From Cliona cf. orientalis (lineage: Eukaryota; Porifera; Demospongiae; Clionaida; Clionaidae), in assembly GCA_963930775.1 (NCBI GenBank), contig OZ005691.1, positions 6,693,000 through 6,756,999 of the forward strand: 64,000 nucleotides of DNA. Reading direction: 5' to 3'. The notes beneath the pieces were generated by a model. It was given only the letters and a program-made list of their open reading frames with translations. It searched no databases and was not told the DNA's origin. This document shows, in pieces, positions 10,301 to 22,400 of the stretch (its first letter is position 1; each line of letters starts with the position of its first letter). A program made the position numbers and the translations under genes.

Positions 10301-13300
10301 ATGGTACCACTAGTCTAGGGGTGTCTATATTAAAACTACAAGCCATCATATTTCTACTTCTTTAGTGGTATGCTGTAGCTGCTTACATACATGTACTATG
10401 CATGTCTTTACCTGGCTGGTCAGATAACAACTGGGATCTCTGAGTTGATGAGAGGGGTTTCTGGTGATCATTCTGATTTTCAGACAGAGAGTGACTGCTA
10501 GAGAACTTGTGTAGAGGCACAAAGTCACGTGGTACATTGGGAGGAGGATAAGTCTGCATGCATAATGTCAATGCAAACTTAAGGTGAACATTATCTAATA
10601 GAAGTCTTAGAGCAGAATGATAATTCTAACATCTATATGTATCAAGGGTTTCATTTAGTTGGGGAAGGGAGACTGGGTGTGGCACAGGGATTTCCCACCC
10701 CAGCTCCAATTATTATTATTACATCCCAGTCCCAATCAACAAAATGTTTGGCCAACCTATGATGAAATTATGAGGTAATTAATGATGAAATTATGATGAG
10801 ACCTATGATGAAACTTATAATATTATAATTGGTATGAAAACTGCTTCAAAATGTTTAACGCATGAAAGGTTGTTGGGACTCAGAATTCAAACCTAGCGTA
10901 GAAGGGATCCTGGACTATCGATGATATAATTATGGTGATTCTATCAGTTCTCTTTCTTTGGCGAGCTTGCACTCTGGGGATTTCCCTATTCAGTCTAGCA
11001 CATGGCAGGTACAGGTGGAGATCACTTCCAGGTCAACCGGCCCAATATTATGCAATACGAAGCATGCGCAGTTTCTTGATGTGTCCGAGGTCAATATTAA
11101 TTAAATGGATGGCTTACTCTAGTGGTGGGATACTTTTTATGAGGGACAAGGGATGTAGTTTTTCATTACATTCCAGGTCCCAATCAACAAAAAAATTCGG
11201 CCAACCGATGAGGTACATGTATATATTAATGATGAAATTATGATGAGACCTATGATGAACCTTATGATGCATTTGCTGTGAAGACTGGATCAAAATGTTT
11301 AGCTTGGCAATGCATGAAAGGTTGTTGGGGCCCAGAATTCGAACCTAGCGACTATCGATGATATAATAATTATGGTGATTCTTTTAGTTCGCTTTTCTTT
11401 GGTCAGCGCGTACTCTGGGAGGATTTCCATATTCAGTATTCAGTCTAGCACATGCACATGGCAGGTAGTAGTCTTGTCCCCAGACCCCACCCCCAAAAGG
11501 AGGAAGGGATCTGGGGACATTGACGCCGATTCTTGGTTCTGCAAGCTCAGTATTCATGTGATAATTTGCATAGGTTTGTATTGGAACACACGCAGTCACG
11601 TACAAGCTACGTGCCATGCCGCAACCAACTTGACGTTCTGTACCGTGTATGGCGCTATCTAGTTCATCTCCTGTGATTGAAGCATCGAAACTTGTCAATT
11701 ATCGAGGTCGAGAGTCAGTCTCAGACTTCATCTCTGTGATTGAGGCACCGGCATCGCAGATGTGTTTTTAGACTTGTATACGCATTATATTGACGACCTT
11801 TACCATATTGTGCACCATGTAGCTACTATAATTCATATTACACAGTGGTTGGTATACACAGAAAGAAGAGTCCATATCATGACATGTACATGTACTTATT
11901 CCTCCTACAAGCCACTGATGTTTCATCTCCATGGCGAGAACATAAGCTTGCGAATAAGGATGTCTATGGCCCATATCAAATTAGAGCTCTCTAGAGCACA
12001 TACTCCGTACACACCCTGCATCCAATCGTATCTGCATCAGTTTGTAGCAAATATGCAACTGTTGACAACCTTTACTGAAATGTTGCGATGCTCGTGGACC
12101 TTATCAAATGATTCGAAGGACAATGAAGGTAGTTTTTGACGATTTCGATGGATATGTTATGCTTACAAGCCGCTCAGTTGCCTAGATCTCCAGATCTGGC
12201 AATTTTTGTGGTGACAGGCCAAAACGATTCTTGCATATGTGTGCCTGGGGTAATGTAATTATCAATTATTACCTTTCCCTCTATATTAAAGTGTAGAAAT
12301 TACAAACTATAAAATTATAATAATAATAAATATTATTATACACATATAAATTTCCAGATTTATGATGTATCACTAATCATCCACAGTCAGATGAATTTGA
12401 TCACAATATTTGGATTACAACAAGTGGATAGAGAGTTAGAATCATCCACAGTTGGATGATTATGGGTATCTATTAATTTTTTGGTTAGATGATTGCATTT
12501 AGATACTGTTTAGCCTCCTTATGATCATGCATGTACATACCTTGCTTGAAACAGATTGCTTAGAAGCTTTAATAAATGCAGATAACCCCAAAATATCTGT
12601 AGCAAAAAAGTTAATGTTGAAGGACTGATCCTGCCTCTAGGACAATGTGTGTACCTGTTTCATGTGAACCAGTCCAACCATACTTCTGCTCCATAGAAAT
12701 ATCTCTTTCTCCAGCAAGAGTTAGGTCATATGATGTCATTGACTCCACCCCATAGACGTCATCCTCAGCCTCATCCTCCTCAAGAGCCCCAAGTCCAAAC
12801 GCCTGAATGAATCAGAACGTTTTATCTTCAATCAACCCCAAACATACATTGTAGTATACCTCTCCTGACATGCCATAGAGTGCTCTTGTTGCCTTGATAG
12901 AACCAAGTACTGACTGCTCCTGCATCCCACTGTAGCCAATCCCATGAAGGTCATCCTTGCCTTCAAACTGCCATGGAGTACTGTCTTTGGGGGCAAACAT
13001 AAAACCCTTAGCCTCTTTAGGCAAATATTGTGACTCCATTTCATCTTGTTCACCAGATAGGTAACAGCCGTATATTCGCTTTTCTGAAATAAAACACCAA
13101 CAGCCCATTGTAAAAGAAAAATGTAGGATGAACTTAAAACCCTGAGAGACAGTAATAATTATTACACTGTTCACTCAGTCCACCTTGTTGGGATCCATAC
13201 TTCATCACTTTTGGTCCAAGTCCCTCTCCCTCTCTCCAGCCTAAAGCTTTAAGCAGCTTAGCACCAATGGTAGAATGAGCAGGCACAACCAAACTCTTCA

Positions 13301-13792
13301 GTGCTGATGCTCCTGGGATCACGGTGTGAAGAACGTCACTAACAGCTCTTTTAGTACCCTGTTGTGTACTCTGGGAGAATTCTTCCTTCGTTGCTACGGC
13401 TCTTGGAGCAATACCATGGACACCAAAATCCTGCAAGAAGCAAATACATTGTAATACCCAAAATTTGGACAACCAGAAGGAATGCCCAAAATTATTGGCT
13501 AAAAAATACATGAATTTAGAGTGTATGATACATCAATGATAACCAGCAAAATGGGACAAGCATACACACAGCTGCCAATAAACTTTGGTTCAAATTGGTT
13601 TTGTGAGTTCTGCCCCTTGATTATTCATATGCATATTATAATCATGTACGCATGTTAACCTCTTGATCCATGAAGTCCTCGGGCTTTTGCTTGGAATATT
13701 CGGCTTTCTTGCCTCGTGATGACACAAATGAAGTTGGAGTCCATCCTGCGCATTATTAAATATGTTCAGGGTTGCATACAGGATTTTTTTCT

Positions 13793-13823
<31 letters not shown>

Positions 13824-16305
13824 TCTCACAGATGACTTACATTGTACGTGTGTATATGCACTGCTACCATGCGTATACTAGTAAATAACACAATAATGCT
13901 GTGATAACAAACGATGTCTTCTTACTTCTGTACGTACAATGGAACTGGCCTGGCTCGACCGCTCAGCGGAGCCAGGCGCCAGGCTCTCCCGCGCGAGCTA
14001 GGCCAGTGCGAGCTGAGCGCTATACAGTGAACTAGGTATCAAGAGGCTCCTCAGCAGTCAGCATAACAGCCAGTTCACAACTTGAAGAGACTGTGACACC
14101 GCTACCTGGGCAGCCTTCTTTGTCAGCCACCTTGAAGGGCGTGGCTAAGACTTTGCGCGCATGCGCAAACTTTGGCACCTCCCATCTTAATTACACTGGA
14201 CAGAAATTGAGAGTTGAATGAGCAAGCCGTATAAGATGGCATTGATAAACTATACTAAGGTAATAAAAAAAAGAACAGAAACAAGTATAAAAAACAACAA
14301 GTATGTTTAATGTCACAATCATGGGATAATGTGGCTAGCATGCATGATCACCTATTAACAGTACATGCTCACAAAACATAGAGACATAGTTCATGCACAA
14401 ACAGTATCCTGAAGATTGCCCACTAGTACCGTGCATCAGAATGGGACCACGCTTGGAATGTAGACTATTGATTGCATGCTCTAGACCGTAACGGAGAGTT
14501 TTTCCAAATATACACTTCCAGTTTGTAAAAACGATGATGTCATGTGTGAAAAATCGAACTTGCCAGTATAGAGCTGGCAAAAGCTCTCCGTTAATGGATT
14601 GCCCTTGTTGAGATATGCATGTAACAAAAATTTGAACTTCTAAAAGTGTACACAAGGTGAGTTTTATCGATTTGAAGGTTGTAGCTGGTCGCATCTATAA
14701 TATTACCCCCATTATACTTCAAGAGCTTGGAATTGGCATATAGACTAGGCTCTACACTGTCTCCAAACTGGCGCTTGTTTCATTCAAGTAGCTGCTATAG
14801 TTTTTGAGATATAGTCCCTAGCAACCGTTCAAAAAATGTGCGTGGGCGGTGGTGAAGCACCCTTAAGTAGCGATATCCAACCTCCAAGGGCCTCCAGTAA
14901 ATCGAAAATATCTCAGCTCTGGTTAGGAGTACGCTCACGAGAAAAAATGCGCTGGATAGCTCACTGAATGAGCTATCTACTGACGTCTTAACCGTGCAAA
15001 TCGGTTCCGCGGAACCGCTGCTAGCTTCGTTTTTGTTTGTATTAAGTTTCTATGAGGAAAGTTTAGGTGGGCGTGGCTACGCAACGGTTTTATCTACGGA
15101 CACGTTACAAGCACCGTTGGATAGAGCTCGTGGAGAGCTACCTTCTGATACTCGAACATTGATATTCCACTAAAAGATAATTCGCGGAAAAATCAGTGAA
15201 ATTTGGAGGTTGGATATCGCTACATTAAGGCCACTCTTCTTTGTGCACACGGCCCTACAGTTCTGACCAATCCTGAGCCTTGTAGTGCGGCTCGTTCATA
15301 GCAACCGGGCGCATCCAAGACGCGTATCCATGCCCTCATGTAATGACACGGACTATATAAGAAAAATGACCGTCTGAAAAATATTTTTCGTTGTATATAG
15401 TATAATATTTTTCGTTGTATATAGTATAATAAAATTGAAGGATGAAGTAGGGATGGCAGGGTCAAAAAGTACACAAACAAAATTTGTAAGGCATAAGCAT
15501 CTACTATACATCCCTACGCTTGCTTTTTGAGGGATGCAAAATAATGCAACTGAATCAAAACTGACTATCCTGAACCATCGTGACAACCAGGGAACAACCT
15601 GAATGACTCCCACATGCCGCACTTGACAAAATTAATACATCAACATTAATAGGTGCATAATAATCGAGAAAAACAAGCGAAGGGATGTATAGCAGATGCT
15701 TATGTCTTACAAATCTTGTTTGTGTACTTTTTGACCCTGCCATCCCTACTTCATCCTTCAATTTTATTGTTTTTTATACTTCTACTATTATGGAATTCTG
15801 GGGGGGGGGGGGGGGGGGAATCCCAGTGCGCCCCCCCATCTGTATGCAACCCTGATGTTGGAATGTGCAAAACACACATAAGTTACCAGATAATATGCAT
15901 GAGAACCTTATACTTATTATTCTTGATTCTGTCAGCCAACTGCAACTATTTATGTGGGTGTATATGCATGAATTTGAGCTGAATATACTCTGGCTACTGT
16001 TGTACAGAACCTCACATAAAGCCAAAACTAGGCCGTGCAATTACTATAATACTTTAATTAGGCTTGATAATTAAAGATATAACCATACCTTCCTTTGAGC
16101 CAACAGTATTGAAATAGCCAGCAGAGAAGCCCCCCGTGAAAGCACCATGGAATCTCCTCCTCCCCTGCTCATCTGTAACATAAGACTCCTTATCTTTCCT
16201 TGCCTTTGCCTTCTGCACATCTTCTTCAGTTTCCAGGCGTTCAAATGCTGATCCTACTCTAACATATGTGTCATCATCAGAATCTTCATGCCTCTGCTGA
16301 GCCAT
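7307..16305 (-). CDS. GPATCH1: GPATCH1, G-patch domain spliceosome-associated protein, complete
   Basis: Fifteen exons in transcript order: 16305-16089, 13745-13660, 13430-13184, 13083-12860, 12802-12655, 12596-12541, 10553-10412, 10158-10000, 9936-9862, 9774-9620, 9340-9216, 9159-8898, 8176-7846, 7538-7438, 7348-7307. All phases join and total 2370 bases, 789 residues (human protein about 930). The N-terminal block [20 protein letters not shown] with GSKEG is diagnostic. The glycine-rich G-patch ([17 protein letters not shown]) sits near residues 165-181, and such motifs bind and activate DEAH helicases. Later matches are [44 protein letters not shown] and [11 protein letters not shown]. The C terminus is His/Lys-rich, ending in KHKHSKHK. 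The family associates with the catalytic spliceosome in the nucleus. The 5' end lies 164 bp from PHKB, transcribed the other way. One intron holds a tRNA gene. Confidence 0.95.
7578..7819. mobile_element. Short TA-flanked inverted-repeat element in a GPATCH1 intron
   Basis: Ends are CAGTATAGTCCACTTAATTCGAA and, inverted, CAGTGTAGTCCACATAAATCGAA, with a TA dinucleotide directly outside both ends (7576-7577 and 7820-7821). This is the signature of a non-autonomous Tc1/mariner or pogo element. Its right end is only 26 bp from the donor site of the adjacent exon, so it sits very close to splice signals without breaking the reading frame. Confidence 0.65.
8236..8308 (+). tRNA. tRNA-Met (CAT), elongator type
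   Basis: The 73-nt sequence folds as a standard cloverleaf. The acceptor strand is GCCTCCT with 3' AGGTGGC and discriminator A. The anticodon loop is CTCATAA (anticodon CAT), and the T-loop GTTCGAGCC doubles as internal box B; the D-arm region GGCGCAGTCGGCAGCGC holds box A. It is nearly identical to animal elongator tRNA-Met. A run of seven T starting four bases after the gene (8312) provides the RNA polymerase III terminator. The acceptor helix has one U-U mismatch (positions 4:69), where other animals have U-G. No intron is present. It lies antisense inside a GPATCH1 intron. Confidence 0.93.
9599..9619. repeat. CATGTA simple repeat at a GPATCH1 donor site
   Basis: A run of three and a half ACATGT units abuts, and supplies, the GTACATG donor of the exon ending at 9620. 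The word TACATGTA is scattered through the whole window. Confidence 0.6.
10554..12540. repeat. GPATCH1 intron filled with dispersed repeat copies
   Basis: Two diverged copies of the ~425-bp unit that forms the WWOX array lie at about 10721-11156 and 11167-11465, in the same direction as each other; both contain the ...TTGTTGGG..CAGAATTC.AACCTAGCG... core. They are followed at about 11570-11830 by a second dispersed family (core words ATCGAAACTTGTCA and ATTGACGACCTTTACCATATT) and at about 12160-12260 by a third (CTAGATCTCCAGATCTGGCAATTTTTGTG). No gene other than the surrounding intron is seen. Confidence 0.65.
13746..14860. other. First part of the first GPATCH1 intron: poly-G, hairpins and a shared repeat block
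   Basis: A run of about 30 G (13793-13822) follows CAGGGTTGCATACAGGATTTTTT, a word that recurs inverted beside another poly-G at about 15800-15857, so the two probably mark ends of one transposon type. A GC-rich self-complementary stretch (GGCCTGGCTCGACCGCTCAGCGG...) lies at 13938-14020. Bases 14165-14305 are an inverted copy of 21520-21660 in the PHKB intron. No coding exon is visible. Confidence 0.55.
14861..15230. mobile_element. Inverted-repeat element, CCTTAA(T)GTAGCGATATCCAACCTCC ends
   Basis: About 25 bp at each end are inverted copies (CCTTAAGTAGCGATATCCAACCTCC and its complement ending GCTACATTAAGG). A related copy occupies about 37425-37765, where the right end reads GGAGGTTGGACATCGCTAC and both copies share the interior words CTCCTAACCAGAGC(C)GAGATATT. 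No open frame is large enough for a transposase. The class is not identified. Confidence 0.65.
15431..15766. mobile_element. MITE-like element with long inverted repeats, copy 1
   Basis: About 95 bp at the left (AATTGAAGGATGAAGTAGGG...ATACATCCCTACGCTTGC) are repeated as their complement at the right. The second copy is at 21149-21537. The internal segments match in opposite orientation: the central piece with CCCACAT...TGCGC.. and GTTGTCCCT/AGGGAACAAC reads reversed. An interior of only about 150 bp has no coding capacity. Confidence 0.8.
15767..16088. other. Remainder of the first GPATCH1 intron
   Basis: This stretch contains a poly-G run near 15800-15818 and a poly-C/CCATCTGTATGCAACCCTG end at 15829-15855, matching the 13763-13822 arrangement. 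Otherwise nothing recognisable. Confidence 0.4.
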
Positions 16306-16469
16306 CCTCAACCTCTAGGGTAAGTTGGAAATGATCGCTACATACTATTACGTGCATAATTCTGAATAAAGCACACCAAATAAACCAGCCGCTCAATATG
16401 CAAAGTGGTATTGAACCCACTGACCTCGACCTCTCGCCCTCTCCGAGAACGGATTACAGAGGGATCAAA
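16306..16469. promoter_or_regulatory. Head-to-head intergenic region of GPATCH1 and PHKB
   Basis: Only 164 bp separate the two start codons, which point away from each other. The transcription starts of both genes must lie within or overlap this gap unless one uses an upstream non-coding exon. No TATA box is obvious near either ATG. The sequence includes a CTCTCGCCCTCTCCGAGAACGG stretch close to the PHKB start. A shared bidirectional promoter is the simplest reading; it is inferred from spacing. Confidence 0.6.
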
Positions 16470-19400
16470 ATGGAGGAAGACGTGAGATCAGCTCTTCTCT
16501 CGCGCTATTATAAAGAAAGTAAGCTAGCCCTTTAATAGGTGAAATCATAGCTAGAAAACGGTACTATGATGTTAAAAGGATCCTGCCTTTTTGAACTCTA
16601 GAGCACACAGTTGAAAACGTATAACCAAGATTTTATTTTTATGAGGAAGGAAATTGGGCCGTCTTGTAAATTAAAATTGCATTATAGTTAATCGAAATAT
16701 TTGTATGCCCAAATTATGCCATAATTAATGGTAGTACCAATTCCTAAGGTTTCATTTGTTGTTCAGTCCACAGCACAATGCTCCAGTACCAGAGCTACAC
16801 ACTGGGGCTGTTTCCTCGTGGGAAGAGTGGGCATGCCCGGGTACGGGACAATGTGTACTGTGTCTCTGCTCTTTGGGCCTTCTCAATGGCTTACAGGTAT
16901 ATACTGTACATGTACATGCATTATAAATGTAGTCAAAGGCCTGGCATACTGCGTAGTCAGGGAATGTATTGCAAATCATGTCTCAGAGTTATGCAAGCTC
17001 CATCTTATGTTGTGTGCAATTGTTCTCCCCATGTGCATGTAGACATGTTGGTGATGATAAGGGTCGTACCCACGAATTGGAGCAAAGTGCTGTCAAGTGC
17101 ATGCGAGGCATTCTCTTCTGCTACATGAGACAATCAGAAAAGGTGACTGTTTATTGTAGGTTCATAATACACTTATCTAGTACACAACTGCTTGATTTTG
17201 CAAATTGTATTTCAGGTGGAGCGTTTCAAGCTGCGTCAGTCATGGGAGGATGCTCTTCACGCTCGCTTTGACTGCTTCACTGGAGATCCCGTCACAACTG
17301 ATGATGAGTGGGGGCACTTGCAGGTTATATTTTACAGTGTTGTATCACAAATACACTGTACATGTAAGTGACTGACCTATCTGCAGATTGATGGAACATC
17401 TCTGTTCCTTCTTACACTGGCTCAGATGACTGCATCAGGCGTGCAAGTGATCTACACAATGGATGAGGTGGACTTCATCCAGAATCTTGTGTACTATGTT
17501 GAGAGAGCCTACCGTACTCCTGACTTTGGTATGTGGGAGCGAGGTTCCAGAGATAATGTTGGAAGGAGAGAGCTCCATGCAAGGTTGTCATCGTGACTAC
17601 TACTTTGACCTGTGTGCATGATTCTCTCTCCTGTTACTACGTAGCTCTATTGGTATGACCAAGTCTGCATTGGAGGCAATGAACGGTATCAACCTGTTTG
17701 GTGACCAAGGCTCTTCTCTCTCCATCATTCACGTTGATCCTGATGCCCAGTATCGTAACTGTGTCATCCTCAACAACCTTCTACCAAGAGAGTCTACCTC
17801 GAAGGAGACAGATGCCTCTCTACTCTGCATCACTGGCTATCCAGCATTTGCTATTGATGATCAGGCTCTCTGCAAGAAAACAGAACACAGGGTTAAAGAA
17901 TTACTTGGGGTGAGGGATCTATACTGACATGCAGTGATCATGTCATTGAAGTTTATCTTCTTACTATCAGCCTGAAGGAGCTCATCCAACAGCGTTTGGA
18001 TTCAAGCGGTTCAAACGTGATGGTCATCATACTGTAAAAGAGAATCCAGGGAAGAAATACTATGACCTAGCTGAAGTTACAGTGAGTAAACGACATTGTT
18101 TTTGTGAGTATATTCACTCAGTGATTATATTTGTGATAGCAATATGAAGGCATTGAGTGTGAGTGGCCTCTCTTCTATCTCATCACGGTTCTCACAGGTA
18201 ATTTGTTCGTTAGCCACAACACACAACTTATCAATGCTGTATAATAATATGCCATACTTGATTGTTGATATGGAGCTTATTAATCACCAGAGTTGTGCCG
18301 TGGTAACCAAGAAGAAGCAGAAAGATATTGGCGAAGATTTGAAAAGTGTATTGTGGATATTGATGGTAAAATGTTTTGAAGTATGATTCATCTCATTGAT
18401 GATAACTAAAATTTCCCACTAATTCACAGGGTTTTCAATCGTGCCAAGGCTCTACTATATTCCAGAGTCTGAGTTTAATGATGACTTAACCACTGCTGGT
18501 AGTTTGGTGACACTGAAGGATCTTAGTTACAAGTTTGATCCAATGATAGAAGAAGTGCCCTTTCAGTGGGCACAGGCACTCCATCTTATCACCAGACTCA
18601 CAAGTAAGTATTGTGGTCCAATACACAAAAGTTTTTGTTACATATAATTATGTGAAAGATGAACAAATATAGTAACGTGTACATGTGAACACCCTAGTGG
18701 ATCTGTCCAGTAGGGCGGTTTTCCCAAGCTTGCATTCAATAGATTCTCAAAAATATACTTACAATGTACATGCATAAATGCAATCATTATATTTGCTATT
18801 TGCAAGTGCAAAATGGAATCATTAAACAGTACATTTAACCACCATCCCCCTTCTTCCCTGGCTTGCAGGAGATGGTCTTATCACTCTCAGTGACCTTGAT
18901 CCACTGGGCCTCCACCTTCCCCACCATGCACGTCATAGGGGCATGGCCAGACATCTGGGCTTTAAAGCTCCTGGACATGATACTGTAATCCAAGTTGCCC
19001 TCATATCTGAAACAACTAGGTATCAAACAGGAAGCAGAAGTGTTATGATAGAGTATAGTACAATTAATTTTCAGATTGCAAGCCATCTTGGCCACTCATG
19101 GAATTCCCACCCAGACTCAGAAGCAGGTCGAGCCCATAAAGATCAGATCACCTGGAGATATTTTAATGAAAGTATGCACTGCCCCACACACACTATTTAG
19201 TAACTGCTGTAAACATTCAGGTATTTCATCGAATTGGTGAGAATGGTAAGCTTGGACTGTCAGGCAGGCCTCAGAGGCCAATTGGAGGTCTGGGGACTAG
19301 TAAGGTATGAGATCAGAGCACTGTTTTTGTGTTGCTGCCATCATTCTCTATAATTATGCAGGTGTACCGAATATTTGGGCAAACAGTTGTGTTTTACCCC

Positions 19401-22400
19401 ACCGACTCTCTCGTTGACTTCTACACGTCCTATGATGTCATGACACTCATTGACACATTCAAGGTACAATATAGTGTACAGGTGCTAGCAGTATGAATAC
19501 CTAGCCCTCTCTACCAATACACAGTCAAGCATGAACTTCTTAAATCTGTACTGGAACATGAATGGAAAACCTACTCTCTGCATATATCTGACAGAAAATA
19601 GACTCAAGTGAGTGCACCCTACCCATAACGTTTTTACAAGAAGTAGATCTGCTGATATTTGTGACTACCCAAATAAATAATCTACAGTAAGTGCAGGTAT
19701 TGCTAATTGCCAGCAACAAAATGCAAAATAATAGTCACACCAGTTTATTCCAGCATTGACTGCTATTTTTCATTCAACATAGACAAGGCTAGTGATAGCA
19801 GTTGAACATCGAATCCTACATATGTACGCACATAGTCTTATCTTGCATACAATAATAATAGGGGCAGCAACTTTCGCGAGTTTGTCAATTTTTTGGCTCA
19901 AGTGAAGCAGGGTCAAGTGGGAGGCATCAAAGTGAGGCTGGACCGTCTGCAAGCTCTCATTTCAACGTCGTGTATTGAACACCTGGAATTTGGCAGGGAT
20001 GAGGATGCTGACAGGGCACTGCAGCACAGACTCATGTATGTAACATAATGTATAGTGGATGATCTCCACACAAATCATAGTTTTGTTACTTGTAGTATCC
20101 ATGGGCTTATTTTGTGTTGTTGCATTTCTATTGTGATGATTAATTTTGTGCCTTGAACATCATGCCCTGCCTGACCTGACCATAGCAGATTTTATTCCAA
20201 GCCTTCCAAGTTCATATCTTCCTTATTTAGTGCCCCCCTTCGTTCGTGCTCAGTTGCCCGGCTGAGCACGAGCAGTGACGGCAGCACTGGCAGTTTGACC
20301 AGCTTGTTTGTGGGGAACATGGACCCCGCTGATGTATTCACCATTGATGATGACCAAATCCAGCAGCTCGAAGAGGCTGATACTACTGTTGAGATGGAGC
20401 CAGAATTCTCTCCAACAGTAAGAAAAGCCTGTATGTAATGACTTTTAACAATAATAGTCCATTTGCACTATTGTAGGATTTGAAGAACTTATCTGTGACA
20501 GATATCAAAAATCGTTTGCGTATGTGTGAGAAATTTTCTATTGGAGAATTGTACATACTTCATGAATTGATGAAGAGGAATGAAACTCAGTATAACTTGC
20601 ATTGTAAGCAGAGTTTCCCTGAAGCAATAAGCCTGTGATATCCGGTTGTATGTTTCAGTTACTATTGAGGAGAGGTTACAGGAGATTTATGAGTATGCAG
20701 GAGAGAGAAAGCTCTGGTAACAGATATGATCTTGATCATCATAATACTACAGTGTTTTTCTTTATTAATAGGAAGACACTTCGTCTTGCAGCCGCTCTGT
20801 TGCATAAAGTAGTGGATAGCCTGGCTCCAGCACTAACTAGTATGCTTGTCAGAGGAAAAGAGGTATGCAATTACAGCTCTACCCCAATTCCCATCCTTTC
20901 GATATTACATGCTCAAGAATGACAGTCAAGTATGTACATGTAATAAATACTATCAGTGTTTCATCCAGTGGGGGGAAGCTCCCCCCCCCCCCCCCCCCCC
21001 AAAGGAAAGAGAGAAGACAAAAAAAAGGAAAGGAGAGAGAGAGAAAGATAGAGAGAGGAGGTGGGGGAGGGGAGTAGCTATGTTAGCTGTTTTTTGCACT
21101 ACAGTGCAATTGATCAGTAATCCCTTATAGTTAATACAAGTACCAGTATAAAAACAATTGAATATAATTGAAGGATGAAGTAGGGATGGCAGGATCAAAA
21201 AGTACACAAACAAGATTTATAAGGGATAATCACATCTACTATACATCCCTACGCTTGCTTTACTTGATTATTACGCACCTATTAATGTCGACATATTTGT
21301 CGAATGAGGTACGTATGTGGGAGACATTTAGGTTGTTCCCTAGTTGTCATGATGGTGGGATGGTCAGTTTGATTCAATTGCATGCATTATTACTGGTTAT
21401 TTTTGCACCCCTCAAAATGCAAGCGTAGGGATGTATAGTAGATGCGATTATCCCTTACAAAACTAATCTTGTTTGTGTACTTTTTGATCCTGCCATCCCT
21501 ACTTCATCCTTCAATTTTATTCAATTGTTTTTCTACTTGTTCCTGTTCTTTTTTTTATTGCACATAATATGTAGTGCAATTTATCAATGCCATCTTACAT
21601 GGCTTGCTCACAACTTCTGTCCAGTGTAATTAAGTGGATGATGGGAGGTACCAAAGTTTCGTAGCCACGCCTCTCGTTAACTTGCGTTCATATGCCTATA
21701 TGATGAAGCAGGCTGACAAAGAAGTGATGAGACTCTTCCGTTTAGGGAGAAAACCAAGTTCTAAGTATAGGTTATATATACCAAGGTGCAGGTCTCTACG
21801 CTATTTCCACATCCGAGGGCCGAAGGCCCAAGGCTATGTAGATCGCATAGAGACCGAACTGAAGTGCATAACGGACTTGTACCATGGGCTATGTGGCCCT
21901 GACGACGCATCCTCATGGTAGCAATGTCAGCGCTGGCTATAAAAGTCGGCTTGAGCAGCATCCAGCAACACAGCAAAATAAAAAATTTTGAATCATCATG
22001 AACGTGAAAGCCGTCTAGTATTTAATACACCTACTGTCAGCTCATGGCCAGGCCTTCAAAAAGGCTAAGATGCTTCGAACTTTCACAGCGATGGCTTTCT
22101 GTACTAAACTTCACAAAAGTGCCTTCCAGCCAGTATCTTCCTCGAGCTCCAAGATTCACCGACTCAGCATCCAATTACTCCACCCACTTATGGCAATTAA
22201 CCTTCAACCTCGCCGTATAGCACTATAGTAGTATCATACACTATCACAACACAATTGCGTAGTAGCAGTACAGTGAGTATAGTCCTACTAGTGTGCCCTG
22301 AGGTAGTTATCTGACCTTGTATATAAATACATGTACAAGATTTGATAAGTGATTTATCAACCTCATATGGAGAAATCTGATTGGTCAGAATTTACAACCA

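Noticed and set aside
21634-21921. 95-codon open frame in the PHKB intron
   Set aside because: No family match by eye, next to MITE sequence, no splice or promoter support.
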